Notes: generated from the letters alone by a model not told the origin. Counted from the stretch's first letter, positions 7,351-16,464 are shown. The stretch: DNA of 64,000 nucleotides from JAJRXR01 sp041987545 (GCA_041987545.1 JBHIWH010000010.1:33447-97446), one strand, 5' to 3'. Made by a program: numbers and translations.

Positions 7351-7932
7351 ATGAGCGAAACCTTCACACGCCGCCGCACGACGCCCGCGCTCGCGGGGGT
7401 GTTGCTGGCCCCGCTGGCGCTGCAGGCCTGCGCCCCGCCCCCCGTCCGCCGAGAGCCGGATCGGGGGCCGCTGGTCGCCGAGCCGCTGTCTGTGTCGCCG
7501 GAGCTGGAGCGGGCGCCCGAGCAGCGCCAGCCGAGCGGGAGCCCCGCGCGAGCCGCCCAGCGCGAGCAGGCCGCCGCGACCCCGGACTCTGCGACCCCGG
7601 ACTCCGCGCCCCCGGCCGCCGCTGCCCAGGCGCCCGCCGCCGCCCCACCAGCCCCGCGGCCGACCCAGGAGTCCCTCGACGACTGGTGGCTGCGTACCCC
7701 GGCGCCCGAGCCGGGGCGCGTGCGGCTGGTCGCCAGCGCCACCGGCCAGACCCTCCGCGAGGCCCGACGCGCCGCCGTCGACCAGGGCGTCGAGGACCTC
7801 CGCGAGGCGATCGGCGAGGAGCCCCGGGGCGTCCGCTTCGAGCTGACCAGCGTGCAGCGGGACACCCCGGGCCGCTTCCGGGGCTACGTCCTTGTCAGCT
7901 GCGCCGCGCCCGAAGCGGGCGGCTCCCCCTAG
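7351..7932 (+). CDS. Predicted lipoprotein, Pro/Ala-rich
   Basis: 193 aa from the ATG at 7351, chosen because a lipoprotein signal with lipobox LQAC (Cys27) follows at once. Residues about 30-120 are a low-complexity Ala/Pro/Glu linker with repeated ATPDSATPDSA units. The C-terminal 75 residues (VRLVASATGQTLREARRAAV) form a compact domain that may be LPP20/SIMPL-like, judged only from the ALREARRAA-type helix. It is probably anchored in a membrane facing the periplasm. Function unknown. Confidence 0.7.
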   Translation: MSETFTRRRTTPALAGVLLAPLALQACAPPPVRREPDRGPLVAEPLSVSPELERAPEQRQPSGSPARAAQREQAAATPDSATPDSAPPAAAAQAPAAAPPAPRPTQESLDDWWLRTPAPEPGRVRLVASATGQTLREARRAAVDQGVEDLREAIGEEPRGVRFELTSVQRDTPGRFRGYVLVSCAAPEAGGSP

Positions 7933-8017
7933 CCGCGAGGCCGACCGGTTTTTGCAATACTGGCCGGCCGATTCTGCCCATACCTGGGACGTTTTACCGA
8001 TTGTCTCTTTCCAGGAA

Positions 8018-8036
8018 CCCGGCCGCGCAGGCCGGG
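8018..8036 (+). other. Hairpin in the leader of the secreted paralogue at 8073
   Basis: CCCGGCC and GGCCGGG form a 7-bp stem with a 5-nt loop, 37 nt upstream of the predicted TTG start. There is no T-tract, so it is not a terminator; it could be a leader structure or chance in GC-rich DNA. Confidence 0.35.
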
Positions 8037-8072
8037 CGTATGGGCGGCGCCGCAGTCACGGAGGACTCCGCG

Positions 8073-9107
8073 TTGAGGTCAAGAACCACCACCACACCAG
8101 CGTCGATCGTCACCCGCACACTCGCCCCCCTGTTCATGGGGATCGGCGTGCTCCTGCCCGGCGTGTGCGCCCAGGCGGCCGCCGCGGCGAGCATCCCGCC
8201 CCCCGCCTCGTTCGAGGCGCTCGAGCAGTTCCCCGAGCCCCCCCGGACCGGCGGCGACTTCGGGTACGTCACCCGGCCCATCGCGCGCACCGGTGTGGGC
8301 ATCCACGTCAACATGCACGTCGTCAGGACCACCAACCTCGGGTGGCAGCGCTTCGAGGAGATGGTCGAGGTCGCCCGCGCGGGCGGGTTCTATCTCTTCC
8401 TCAACAACCTCGACGGCGCCCGCGGCACGCAGCACGTCGCCGCCACCTTCGACAACTGGACCTTCGAGGAACTCACGACCTTCGCATCGATCATCTCAGG
8501 CTCCCGCGTCCCGATCCTGATGTACGTCGGCGCCGTCGAGGTCGATGGCGTCATGTTCGTTGTCGGCCCAGACCGGCTCCTGTCCTGGCACGCCGACGTC
8601 ACCTGGCTCCGATCCGTGACCGGCGCCAACGCGGGGCTTGTCATCGACGCCGGCTCGCTCGGCGTTCCGGACATGGCGCCCGGCGGGGGCACCTTCCTCT
8701 GGTACTACTCCCTGTACGCACGCATCATGGCCACCATGAACATCGAGGTCGGCTTCGAGGCCATCCGTCTCGACAACCAGGACCGCCCCCTCGAGGACCG
8801 CCGGTATTACGGCCTGCTCCAGTTCATCACCGACCGATTCGCCACCATCCCGCCGGGCATCGACTTCGACGCCCGCATCATGAGCGCGATCGACGCGCTC
8901 CCGGCGTCCAAGACCGACCTCATCAACACCGTCTGGCTCGAGAACCACACCTGGAACGAGCTGGGCGACGGCGACGACGTCCCCATGGTCTACCTCCAGG
9001 CCTGGGGCCTCTCGTCCCCCGCCGGGCTCCAGGCCGCCGCCGCGGCCAGGCTCTTCGACAAGGGCTACGGCCTGGTCTTCCCCCCCGAGTCCTTCGGCAT
9101 CGACTAG
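8073..9107 (+). CDS. Secreted protein of unknown function, paralogue A of a tandem pair
   Basis: 344 aa from a TTG start at 8073, preferred because GGAGG ends 8 nt upstream; an ATG at 8040 is possible but lacks a ribosome binding site. A hydrophobic signal follows (LAPLFMGIGVLLPGVCAQAAA). The mature part shares motifs with the next gene: GxxVHVNM-type, LFLNN, YVGxVE, EVGFEA, RIMSAIDALPA and ELGDGDDVP. The alternation of short hydrophobic strands ending in polar residues suggests a TIM-barrel, possibly glycosidase-like, but no family is recognised. Confidence 0.75.
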   Translation: MRSRTTTTPASIVTRTLAPLFMGIGVLLPGVCAQAAAAASIPPPASFEALEQFPEPPRTGGDFGYVTRPIARTGVGIHVNMHVVRTTNLGWQRFEEMVEVARAGGFYLFLNNLDGARGTQHVAATFDNWTFEELTTFASIISGSRVPILMYVGAVEVDGVMFVVGPDRLLSWHADVTWLRSVTGANAGLVIDAGSLGVPDMAPGGGTFLWYYSLYARIMATMNIEVGFEAIRLDNQDRPLEDRRYYGLLQFITDRFATIPPGIDFDARIMSAIDALPASKTDLINTVWLENHTWNELGDGDDVPMVYLQAWGLSSPAGLQAAAAARLFDKGYGLVFPPESFGID

Positions 9108-9222
9108 CGGGCCCCCGCGTCCGAAAAAAGCCCGGGACTCGGCCCGATCCGTGCGGTAGCATCGCCCCGCAGACCGCCGTCGTCGGCCCCGGCCGGCAGG
9201 GCGGTCTCGGAGGAGAGTCGCC

Positions 9223-10245
9223 GTGCCCATTCGTTCGCACACGCCCACCCGGGTCGCGCCCGGTCCCCGCCGGTCACTCGCCGCCGTCGCGCTGTGGGCG
9301 TGCCTGGCCATCTCCGCCCCGGCCGCCGCGCACCCGCCCATGCTCGAGTCGGCCGACACGCCCGCGGCCGCGGACGTCCGCGGCGGGTTCTCCTCGCCCG
9401 TCTACATGCTCGACCCCATCACGCCGACGGGCATCAGCGTCCACGTGAACATGCCGGTCGTCCGGGGCACGAACAACGGCTGGGACGACTTCGCCCGCAC
9501 CGTCCGCACCGCCCGCCACTCGGGCTTCGCGCTCTTCCTCAACAACATCTCCGGGCCCCGCCAGGGCTCGTCCATGATCGCCGCCACCTTCGACGACTGG
9601 CCCTACCACGACCTGATCCGGCTCACGAGAATCCTCGCCGGTTCCAGGGTCCCCGTGCTCCTCTACGTCGGGCCCGTCGAGAACCACGGCGACGACCTCG
9701 TCGTCGACGCCGACCGCCTCCTCTCGTGGTGGAACGACGCGCTCTGGATCAGCTCGCTGACCGGAGCCCGCTGCGGTCTCGTCATCGACGGCAGCACGCT
9801 CTACACGCCCGGCGGCGCGCCCGACGGGTCCACCCCCTTCGCCTGGTTCTCCATGTTCGCCGCCATCCTCGCGCCCTACGGCATGGAGGTCGGCTTCGAG
9901 GCCTTCCGCCGCCACCCCAACGGCACCCCCTACGAGGACCGCCGCCACTACGCCCTCCTCCAGTACATCTACACCCGCTACGCCACCCTCCCCGCATCCG
10001 CCGACACCGACGCCCGCATCATGAGCGCCATCGACGCCCTGCCCGCGGCCCAGAACGCCCTCCGCAACACCGTCTGGCTGCACAACACCCCATGGGACGA
10101 GCTGGGCGACGGCGACGACGTCCCCCAGGAGTGGCTCGACGCCTGGGGACTGACCAGCCCCGCCCAGCTCCAGGGCGCGGCCGTCGCCCGCCTCTACGCC
10201 AAGGGCTACGCGCTCGTCCTGCCCGCCGAGATCGTCGCCCCCTGA
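9223..10245 (+). CDS. Secreted protein of unknown function, paralogue B of a tandem pair
   Basis: 340 aa from GTG at 9223, with AGGAGAG just upstream. The signal peptide is AAVALWACLAISAPAAAHP. It is clearly homologous to the preceding gene along the whole mature length (HVNMPVVRGTNNGW against HVNMHVVRTTNLGW; RIMSAIDALPA identical). Polar residues in the shared motifs (His-Val-Asn, Leu-Asn-Asn, Asp-Gly-Asp-Asp) are candidates for an active or binding site. The tandem copies have diverged, so they may act on different ligands. Confidence 0.75.
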   Translation: MPIRSHTPTRVAPGPRRSLAAVALWACLAISAPAAAHPPMLESADTPAAADVRGGFSSPVYMLDPITPTGISVHVNMPVVRGTNNGWDDFARTVRTARHSGFALFLNNISGPRQGSSMIAATFDDWPYHDLIRLTRILAGSRVPVLLYVGPVENHGDDLVVDADRLLSWWNDALWISSLTGARCGLVIDGSTLYTPGGAPDGSTPFAWFSMFAAILAPYGMEVGFEAFRRHPNGTPYEDRRHYALLQYIYTRYATLPASADTDARIMSAIDALPAAQNALRNTVWLHNTPWDELGDGDDVPQEWLDAWGLTSPAQLQGAAVARLYAKGYALVLPAEIVAP

Positions 10246-10330
10246 CCGCCCCGCGTCTCACCCGGTACCATCGCCCGTGCCCCAGCGGGCGGCGCCCGCC
10301 GCCCCGCGCGAACGCCCCCGAGAGACGCCC

Positions 10331-11086
10331 ATGATCGACAAACGCGCCGACTCCGCCGCCGCCGCCCTCGCCGACCTCCGCGACCGGGGCATCATCCGCG
10401 ACGGCATGATGTGCATGGTCGGCGGCTTCGGGCTCTGCGGCATCCCCGAGCAGCTCATCGTCGCCCTCCGCGACACCGGCGTGAAGGGCATCACCTGCGT
10501 CTCCAACAACGCCGGCGTCGATGGCTGGGGCCTGGGCCTCCTGCTCGAGACCAAGCAGATCCGGAAGATGATCTCCAGCTATGTCGGCGAGAACGACGAG
10601 TTCGCCCGCCAGTTCCTCGACGGCGAGCTCGAGGTCGAGTTCAACCCCCAGGGCACGCTCGCCGAGCGCGTCCGCGCCGGTGGCGCCGGCATCCCCGCCT
10701 TCTACACCGCCTCGGGCGCGGGCACCAAGGTCGCCGAGGGCAAGGAGACCCGCGCCTTCACGCCCCCCATGGCCGGCCCGGAGGTCCACGCCGAGTTCCG
10801 CCGCGAGCGCGACTACGTCATGGAGACCGGGCTCTACGGCGACCTGGCTCTGGTGAAGGCCTGGAAGGCCGACGAGTTCGGCAACCTGGTCTTCCGCAAG
10901 ACCGCCCGCAACTTCAACCCCATGATGGCCACCGCCGCGGCGTTCACCGTCGCCGAGGTCGAGCAGATCGTCCCCGTGGGCCAGATCGACCCCGACCAGG
11001 TCCACACCCCCGGCGCGTTCGTCGACCGCATCGTCCAGACCGTCAGCGAGAAGCGCATCGAGCAGCGGACGACCAGCCCCGGCTGA
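10331..11086 (+). CDS. scoA: Succinyl-CoA:3-ketoacid (acetoacetate) CoA-transferase, subunit A
   Basis: 251 aa from the ATG at 10331. It carries the CoA-transferase signature 1 (MVGGFGLCGIPEQLI) and FYTASGAGTKVAEGKE typical of SCOT alpha subunits. With subunit B it moves CoA from succinyl-CoA to acetoacetate so that ketone bodies can be used. The two subunits are normally adjacent; here subunit B is 8 kb downstream at 19050, with unrelated genes between. The next gene starts 26 bp later on the same strand. Confidence 0.93.
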   Translation: MIDKRADSAAAALADLRDRGIIRDGMMCMVGGFGLCGIPEQLIVALRDTGVKGITCVSNNAGVDGWGLGLLLETKQIRKMISSYVGENDEFARQFLDGELEVEFNPQGTLAERVRAGGAGIPAFYTASGAGTKVAEGKETRAFTPPMAGPEVHAEFRRERDYVMETGLYGDLALVKAWKADEFGNLVFRKTARNFNPMMATAAAFTVAEVEQIVPVGQIDPDQVHTPGAFVDRIVQTVSEKRIEQRTTSPG

Positions 11087-11112
11087 AGGCGCGCCCGGCC
11101 GGCACGAAGACC

Positions 11113-11820
11113 ATGGACACGCAGACCGTCACCACCATCGTCGGCATCGTGGTCGGCGTGATCCTCGTCGCGGTATTCCCCGGCGCCCTCATGTACCTCG
11201 CCGCCCGGGCCTACCTCTCCCCCGACGCCCGCGTCGAGACCCTCGACCCCGAGACCCACAAGCAGTTCCTCGACGCGACCCGCGACGTCGGCCTCTGGGC
11301 CGAGCGCCACGGCTGGCGGTGGGTCGGCGCTTACGCCTACCCCGCCAATACCTTCGCCGAGACCCTCCTCGAGGCCTGGCAGACGCCCGGCCTCGACCGC
11401 TACCTCATCGCCTTCCGCCACAAGATGAAGCCCAACGCCCTCTACCTCGAGTTCATGACCCTCTTCGACGACGCCAATCATCTGGACACGCTGACCAGCC
11501 GCGACGACCTGCTCGTCCCGGACGTCCCGGGCCGCTTCATGCAGGTCTTCCCCGACGAGCCCGACCTCGACCGCCTCTGGGCCCTGCACCAGCAGGGCGA
11601 GCACTGGGCCGCCAGCAGCTTCGGCCTCACGCCCCGCCACGCCGGCGAGGACTTCGAGACGATGTGGCGCGACGGCGCCTCCCGCGTCCTCCGCGGGCTG
11701 ATGGCCAAGCCCCTCTGGATCGTGCGTGTCTGGCTGTGGTACCCGCGGACGCTCACGCTGGCGGGCAAACCCGTGTCGAGCCGCCGGGGCCTGCGCCCCG
11801 CGATGCAGCTCGCCGACTGA
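11113..11820 (+). CDS. Single-pass membrane protein of unknown function
   Basis: 235 aa. One N-terminal transmembrane helix (VTTIVGIVVGVILVAVFPGALMYL split by polar residues at its end) is followed by a soluble domain of about 195 residues with many aromatic residues (RHGWRWVGAYAYPANTFAETLL, shown in part). It probably sits downstream of scoA in one transcript (26-bp gap). No family is recognised. Confidence 0.7.
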   Translation: MDTQTVTTIVGIVVGVILVAVFPGALMYLAARAYLSPDARVETLDPETHKQFLDATRDVGLWAERHGWRWVGAYAYPANTFAETLLEAWQTPGLDRYLIAFRHKMKPNALYLEFMTLFDDANHLDTLTSRDDLLVPDVPGRFMQVFPDEPDLDRLWALHQQGEHWAASSFGLTPRHAGEDFETMWRDGASRVLRGLMAKPLWIVRVWLWYPRTLTLAGKPVSSRRGLRPAMQLAD

Positions 11821-11831
11821 CGCCGCCCCAT

Positions 11832-11871
11832 CAACACGACAACGGACCGCCCCGGGGGATGGGGACGGCCC
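11832..11871 (-). terminator. Probable terminator for the PEP-CTERM gene at 11931
   Basis: Read leftward, GGGCCGTCCCC pairs with GGGGCGGTCC (10 bp with two G-T wobbles, 7-nt loop) and is followed by GTTGTCGTGTTG. The sequence just past the stem (CCGTTGTCG) is the same as in the terminator at 2394, which also follows a PEP-CTERM gene. Confidence 0.6.
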
Positions 11872-11930
11872 GCTGATCGAGCCCCCTCGCGCGGTCCGCC
11901 CGCGTCCGGGAGAGAGAATGTCCGCGTCGG

Positions 11931-12608
11931 TCAGCGCCGGCGCCGCACGCCGGCCAGCCCGCCCAGGGCGAGCAGCGCCGCCGTCCCGGGCGCCGGGGTG
12001 ATCGAGACGTTGTCCACGACGCCCGCGATGACGGTGTTGGTCCCGTCGCCGAACTGGGCGTAGAGCCGCAGCTCGTCGAACTGGACGCCGTCGATCGACA
12101 GGTGGGCGGTGGTCACGTTGTCACGCCCGCCCAGGTCGGAGACGGTCAGCATGTCGCTGGCGACGACCGACCCGCCGAGCATCGCGTCGAAGAAGACCTC
12201 GATCGCGCCCCAGGGCCCGTTCTCGAAGTAGATCAGGTCGAGGCTGGCCGAGTCCTGCACCGACCCGTTGGTCATCGAGACCGTCGAGAAGATGTTGATC
12301 GACAGGTTGTCGCCCGGGACGAACGCGGTCCCGAAGCCCAGCACGTTGGGCGAGCTGACGGCGCCAGGGAAGTCGTTGAACAGGGCGACGGCCCGCTCGA
12401 CGATCAGGTCCGTGCCGTACTCGCCCGGGACGAAGTTCGACCCGTCCGGGTTCAGGCCCGAGACCGTGTTCAGGTCGAAGAACGTGATCCCGCCCGAGGT
12501 GAACGTGTCGCCCTTGAAGCCCTCGGTGTCGCTGTCGAAGTTGGCGATGTCCGCCGAGGCGGCGCCCGCCAGGGCCGCGACCGCGAGGCCGGTGATGATT
12601 CCTCTCAT
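11931..12608 (-). CDS. PEP-CTERM-like secreted protein
   Basis: 225 aa from the ATG at 12608, picked because GAGGAGAG lies 6 nt upstream and a signal peptide follows (MRGIITGLAVAALAGAASAD). The body is beta-rich and resembles a jelly-roll/lectin-like exported domain (FDSDTEGFKGDTFTSGG). The C-terminus is a sorting tail: PAPGTAALLALGGLAGVRRRR. It is presumably handled by an exosortase and exposed at the surface. It lies next to, and on the same strand as, a dockerin-tailed protein. Confidence 0.85.
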   Translation of the reverse strand: MRGIITGLAVAALAGAASADIANFDSDTEGFKGDTFTSGGITFFDLNTVSGLNPDGSNFVPGEYGTDLIVERAVALFNDFPGAVSSPNVLGFGTAFVPGDNLSINIFSTVSMTNGSVQDSASLDLIYFENGPWGAIEVFFDAMLGGSVVASDMLTVSDLGGRDNVTTAHLSIDGVQFDELRLYAQFGDGTNTVIAGVVDNVSITPAPGTAALLALGGLAGVRRRR

Positions 12609-12705
12609 AACGAACTCTCCTCTCGTGTTCCGAGTCAAAGGTGGGGGTGTGTGTCGATGCGAGTCGGTGTGAATCAGTCTTTGATACGAGACCGGTCCCG
12701 GCGCC

Positions 12706-13947
12706 TCACGGGCAGCCGGAGCCGAAGATGCTCAGGAACTCCACCACGTCGGAGAAGTCCCACTGCCCGAACGGCTCGGCCAGGTCCGCCGGGAACTGCA
12801 TCCCCGCGAACGCCGACAGGAACGCGACCACGTCGGAGAAGTCCAGCTGCCCGAAGGGCTCGGCCAGGTCCGCGGGGCACGACTCGAGGCCGTACCCCTC
12901 GATCAGGAACCCCGCGATCGCCCCGTCCGTCGTCAGGCCGTACCCGACGATGTCGTTGTTCTCGTTGATCCCCGTCGCCCCGAGCAGCACCTCGAACCCG
13001 CTCTCGCCGCGGCCGACGAGCAGGTCGTTCAGGTCGTGCATCTCCCCGTCCATGTACACCCAGGCCCGGTCGGGAAGCAGGAAGTCGTTGTCGAAGGCCA
13101 GCCCCACGATCACGCCCGCCTCGTTGGCGTCCGTCGCCTCGGAGTTCTCGAGCTCGGGCAGCGTTCCCAGGGTCGAGTAGCCGGGGGGCGTCTGCGTGAA
13201 CACGCACGCGTTCCAGGGCCCGGGGCTGTCGGCGTTGGTGAACCCGACGACCATCCCCGCATCCGTGATCTCCGACGCGATGCTGAACGTGAAGCCGGGC
13301 GGGCCGATCTCGAACTCGTCCCACGCGCCACGCCCGTCGGGCGTCGCGAGCATCGCGATGTCCGGGTCGCCGAAGAAGAACCCGTGCCCGACGAGCACGC
13401 TGTTGTTGTTGATCCCCTGGTTGGCGCCGCCCATGTAGAACGACACGGTCCCCTCGGTCCGCCCGCCGTTTGCGTCATCCCAGATGAAGCCCTTGGAGAA
13501 ACCGGGCGTCAGCGCCGCCTGCCCGCAGACCTCGCCGTTCTCGTTGATGTCCCACGGGATCGAGGAGCCGACCGCGCCCATCTCGATACCCAGGTTGCGC
13601 ATGCTCAGGTCGGGGGCCCAGAGCGTCGCCTCGCGCGCCCCGGTGGCGGTGAGTTCGCTGTACCCGACGATCTGGCCCAGGTTGTTGATCGCCTCGGCGT
13701 GCGAGGGCTCGCCCGCCCCGCCCCACGCGCCCAGGTCGGTCGCCGCGCCCTTGTCCCACAGCACGCCGTGCGTCACCGCGTCGCCGGCAAGGTCGGCGTC
13801 GCCCACGATCTGGCCCAGGTCGTTGATGTCCCAGGCGAAGGAGTTGGTCCCGCCGAGCGTCGGCAGGCGAAGGACGTCCCCCCCCGCGACCGCCGTCCCG
13901 CACGCCGCCATCATCGCCACGCCGCACACGCATCCAGTCGTCTTCAT
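12706..13947 (-). CDS. HAF-repeat secreted protein with GC-type dockerin pair
   Basis: 413 aa. A signal peptide (MKTTGCVCGVAMMAACGTAVAGG) is followed by about six HAF-type repeats of some 45-50 residues (LPTLGGTNSFAWDINDLGQI, INNLGQIVGYSE, INENGEVCGQA, and others), a family of extracellular beta-propeller-like repeats. The last 57 residues are the dockerin pair ending in GSGCP. It is probably a surface or matrix protein; ligand unknown. Confidence 0.88.
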   Translation of the reverse strand: MKTTGCVCGVAMMAACGTAVAGGDVLRLPTLGGTNSFAWDINDLGQIVGDADLAGDAVTHGVLWDKGAATDLGAWGGAGEPSHAEAINNLGQIVGYSELTATGAREATLWAPDLSMRNLGIEMGAVGSSIPWDINENGEVCGQAALTPGFSKGFIWDDANGGRTEGTVSFYMGGANQGINNNSVLVGHGFFFGDPDIAMLATPDGRGAWDEFEIGPPGFTFSIASEITDAGMVVGFTNADSPGPWNACVFTQTPPGYSTLGTLPELENSEATDANEAGVIVGLAFDNDFLLPDRAWVYMDGEMHDLNDLLVGRGESGFEVLLGATGINENNDIVGYGLTTDGAIAGFLIEGYGLESCPADLAEPFGQLDFSDVVAFLSAFAGMQFPADLAEPFGQWDFSDVVEFLSIFGSGCP

Positions 13948-14215
13948 GCCGTCATCTCCGGTCCGGACCCGCCCATCGGATCCGTGTGGGTGCCGTCTCT
14001 CTTTGGGGCCCGGCTCGCCGGGGCCCAGCCATCTTTACCCACGAGGCCCTTGATCTTCAAGTCTGTCCTGAGGATAATCCGAAGTCAGATTTCGTGTCAA
14101 TGGGGGATTCGCCCTTTCTGGGCCCGACGAGCACATGAGCAGACCACGGTTCCGACAGCCACCCGCCGCAGGAGCGATCCCCTCCACGGGGCGGGGATCC
14201 GGTATCGTCCGGGTG

Positions 14216-15463
14216 ATGCCCGTCGCCCTGGCCCCCCGCAGAGCCGAGCCCCTGTCCTCAGAGCAGTGGGGGCGCGCCGAGCGGCTGGCCTCCAGGCTCC
14301 GGGGCGAGCTGGGCTCGGTCGTCGCGTCGCTCCCCGAGCACGCCCGGGGCGCCTCGGGCATGTCCAGGCACATCGACGTGGTCCGCAACACCTGCCAGCG
14401 GGTGGTCTCGGTCCTGGCCGAGCCCGCCGCCGACGCCGGCACGCTCGCACGCCTCCCGGGCGTCAAGGGCCTGGAGCAGTTCCTCGAGGGATGCGCGGGC
14501 GTCGGCGTGGACGCCGACCTGATCGCCCTGGCCGAGACCGCCGTCCGCGACTTCGACCGGTTCATCAAAGAGAACGCGGGCAGCCAGTCGAAGCTGGCCG
14601 ACCGGATCGCCGCGGCCGAGGCCGGCGACGACGCGCACGCGCTCTGCTCGCTCGAGGCCCGCGCCGACCTCTTCAACGCGGCCGTCAACGTCACCGGCCG
14701 CGCCTGCGAGCTGGCCATCAGCCTCGAGGCCTACCGCCCCGCGCCGGGACAGCCCGACAAGATCGAGCGGGCTGTGGTCAACGGCCTCATCCAGACCTCG
14801 GTCACCCCCGGCGGCATCCCCGCCTCGATCCTCGCCGGCGACACCCTCGACCCCGAGGCCGACCCCCAGCCCGCGCCCGTCTCGCTCGACGAGCAGCCGG
14901 CCAAGGGCGCCACGCCCTCGGCCATCCTCGCCGAGTTCTCGACCACGCCCCTGCCCACCGTCACGACCCGCGGCCCCGGCTCGCAGCTCGTCCAGGTCGT
15001 GGACCCCGAACGCCTCGAGCCGGGCACGCGCTTCGACGTCGTCACCGCCCGCCGCTTCGTCCACCCGTACCACAACCCCGACGGCTCGCCCGCGCTTGAC
15101 TCGGTCTGGAGCCTGGTCAACTGCCCGAGCCAGCGCCTCATCTTCGACGTCTACTTCCACCGCGACATGGAGCGCCTCTTCCGCCCCGCGGTGGACGCGC
15201 AGATGTGGTACCCGAACCTCGAGAGCCCGACCGGCGACCGCTGGCTCACCCGATTCCCAGCACAGCCCAAGCTACAGCTGCTGGGCGTGGGCATCGGCTC
15301 GGCCCAGTCGCCCTTCTACGCCAGGCACGCCGAGCTGACCGCCCACACGTTCGAGCGCCTCGGCTGGGACCCGGGCGAACTCGTCGGCTTCCGGTGCGAG
15401 GTCGAGTACCCCATCTGGCGGGCCGGCTACTGCATGAACCTCGAGTACGTCGCCCAGGCCTAA
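14216..15463 (+). CDS. Unrecognised protein with a possible N-terminal HTH; paralogue of the gene at 59856
   Basis: 415 aa from the ATG at 14216; ATG 14135 upstream is also open, but the region between looks non-coding. There is no signal peptide. An N-terminal helical region with SRHIDVVRNTCQRVVSVL could be a helix-turn-helix. It shares layout and motifs with the gene at 59856: an EFxxxPLP block, a PGT/VGT strand, HRDMERLFRPA against HQDLFHRAAP, and near the end LGWDPG. The family is not recognised; a regulator or bacterial cytoskeletal/adaptor role cannot be told apart. Confidence 0.7.
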   Translation: MPVALAPRRAEPLSSEQWGRAERLASRLRGELGSVVASLPEHARGASGMSRHIDVVRNTCQRVVSVLAEPAADAGTLARLPGVKGLEQFLEGCAGVGVDADLIALAETAVRDFDRFIKENAGSQSKLADRIAAAEAGDDAHALCSLEARADLFNAAVNVTGRACELAISLEAYRPAPGQPDKIERAVVNGLIQTSVTPGGIPASILAGDTLDPEADPQPAPVSLDEQPAKGATPSAILAEFSTTPLPTVTTRGPGSQLVQVVDPERLEPGTRFDVVTARRFVHPYHNPDGSPALDSVWSLVNCPSQRLIFDVYFHRDMERLFRPAVDAQMWYPNLESPTGDRWLTRFPAQPKLQLLGVGIGSAQSPFYARHAELTAHTFERLGWDPGELVGFRCEVEYPIWRAGYCMNLEYVAQA

Positions 15464-15503
15464 CCCCCACAGGCCTAGTCCGCCCGGGGCGTATGCTGGC
15501 CCG

Positions 15504-16172
15504 ATGCCCGCCCTCGTCAGACCCGACGCGATCACGTTCGACTGCTACGGCACGCTCATCGATTGGTCCGGGGGCATCCTCGCCGCCCTGTCGCCCTACC
15601 GCGACCGCATCGGCATCGAGCACGACGACGCGCTCTTGGCCCAATACGCACAGCACGAACGCCGCGTCCAGGCCGGCGCCTGGCGCCCGTACCGCACCGT
15701 CCTCCGCGACGTCTTCCGGGCCCTCGTCCCCGGCGCGACCGAGACCGAGACGGAAACACTGCCCGAGTCGATCGCCTCCTGGCGCCCGTTCCCCGACACG
15801 GTCGAGTCGCTGCACCGGCTCAAGAAGTCCTGCCGCCTGGCGATCGTGAGCAACATCGACGACGACCTGATGGGCCAGACGCTGCGACGCCTGAACACAG
15901 AGTTCGACGCGGTCGTCACCGCCGAGCAGGTCCGCTCGTACAAGCCGGCCGCGGCCCACTTCAACGAGGTCACTTCCCGTCTTGATCTTGAGCCCGCCCG
16001 CATCCTGCACGCCGCCGAGAGCCGGTACCACGACATCGCCCCCGCCCGGGCCATGGGGTTCCGGACGGCGTGGATCAACCGCGCCGGCCCGTCCAGCTCG
16101 GGCGAGGCCGACGCCATCCCCGACCAGGAGTTCGCAACGCTCGCCCGGCTCGCCGACGCGCTCGGGCTGTAG
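15504..16172 (+). CDS. HAD-superfamily hydrolase, haloacid dehalogenase type II-like
   Basis: 222 aa. HAD motif I is FDCYGTLIDW (the nucleophilic Asp), motif II is LAIVSNIDDD, the conserved Lys is in VRSYKPAAAHF, and the acidic motif is in HAAESRYHDIAPARA. The cap domain is helical and of the type found in haloacid dehalogenases and phosphoglycolate phosphatases. It is cytosolic. The exact substrate cannot be read from sequence. Confidence 0.88.
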   Translation: MPALVRPDAITFDCYGTLIDWSGGILAALSPYRDRIGIEHDDALLAQYAQHERRVQAGAWRPYRTVLRDVFRALVPGATETETETLPESIASWRPFPDTVESLHRLKKSCRLAIVSNIDDDLMGQTLRRLNTEFDAVVTAEQVRSYKPAAAHFNEVTSRLDLEPARILHAAESRYHDIAPARAMGFRTAWINRAGPSSSGEADAIPDQEFATLARLADALGL

Positions 16173-16194
16173 CCGCAACCGCCGGAGACCCGCC

Positions 16195-16464
16195 GTGGGA
16201 CGACTCATCGGGACACTTCTCATCTTGCTCGGCATCATCCTGATCGCGATCGGTCTCTACGGCGCCCTGGGCGAGATCCGCGATCTCTACGCCCAGGCCA
16301 CCACGGACGCGATGGCCCAGCCGGACATCGCCGAGGAGGAACGCCCGGACCGCATCCTGCGGCACGTGCTCGTGGGCGCGATCGGCGTCCCGCCCCTCAT
16401 CGCCGGCTCCGTCCTGACCACGAGGGCCCGGGTCCGCCGCCTCCGCGCCCGCCTGTCCCCGTAG
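16195..16464 (+). CDS. Small two-helix membrane protein
   Basis: 89 aa from GTG at 16195, with GGAGA 7 nt upstream. The N-terminal helix (LIGTLLILLGIILIAIGLYGAL) and a second hydrophobic stretch (HVLVGAIGVPPLIAGSVLTT) enclose an acidic loop (DIAEEERPDR). The C-terminus is strongly basic and probably cytoplasmic. Unrecognised; directly upstream of the feo promoter. Confidence 0.65.
   Translation: MGRLIGTLLILLGIILIAIGLYGALGEIRDLYAQATTDAMAQPDIAEEERPDRILRHVLVGAIGVPPLIAGSVLTTRARVRRLRARLSP

Noticed and set aside
13998..14032. GC-rich hairpin upstream of the HAF-repeat gene as a terminator
   Set aside because: Stem has a mismatch, no T-tract follows, and no gene ends there.
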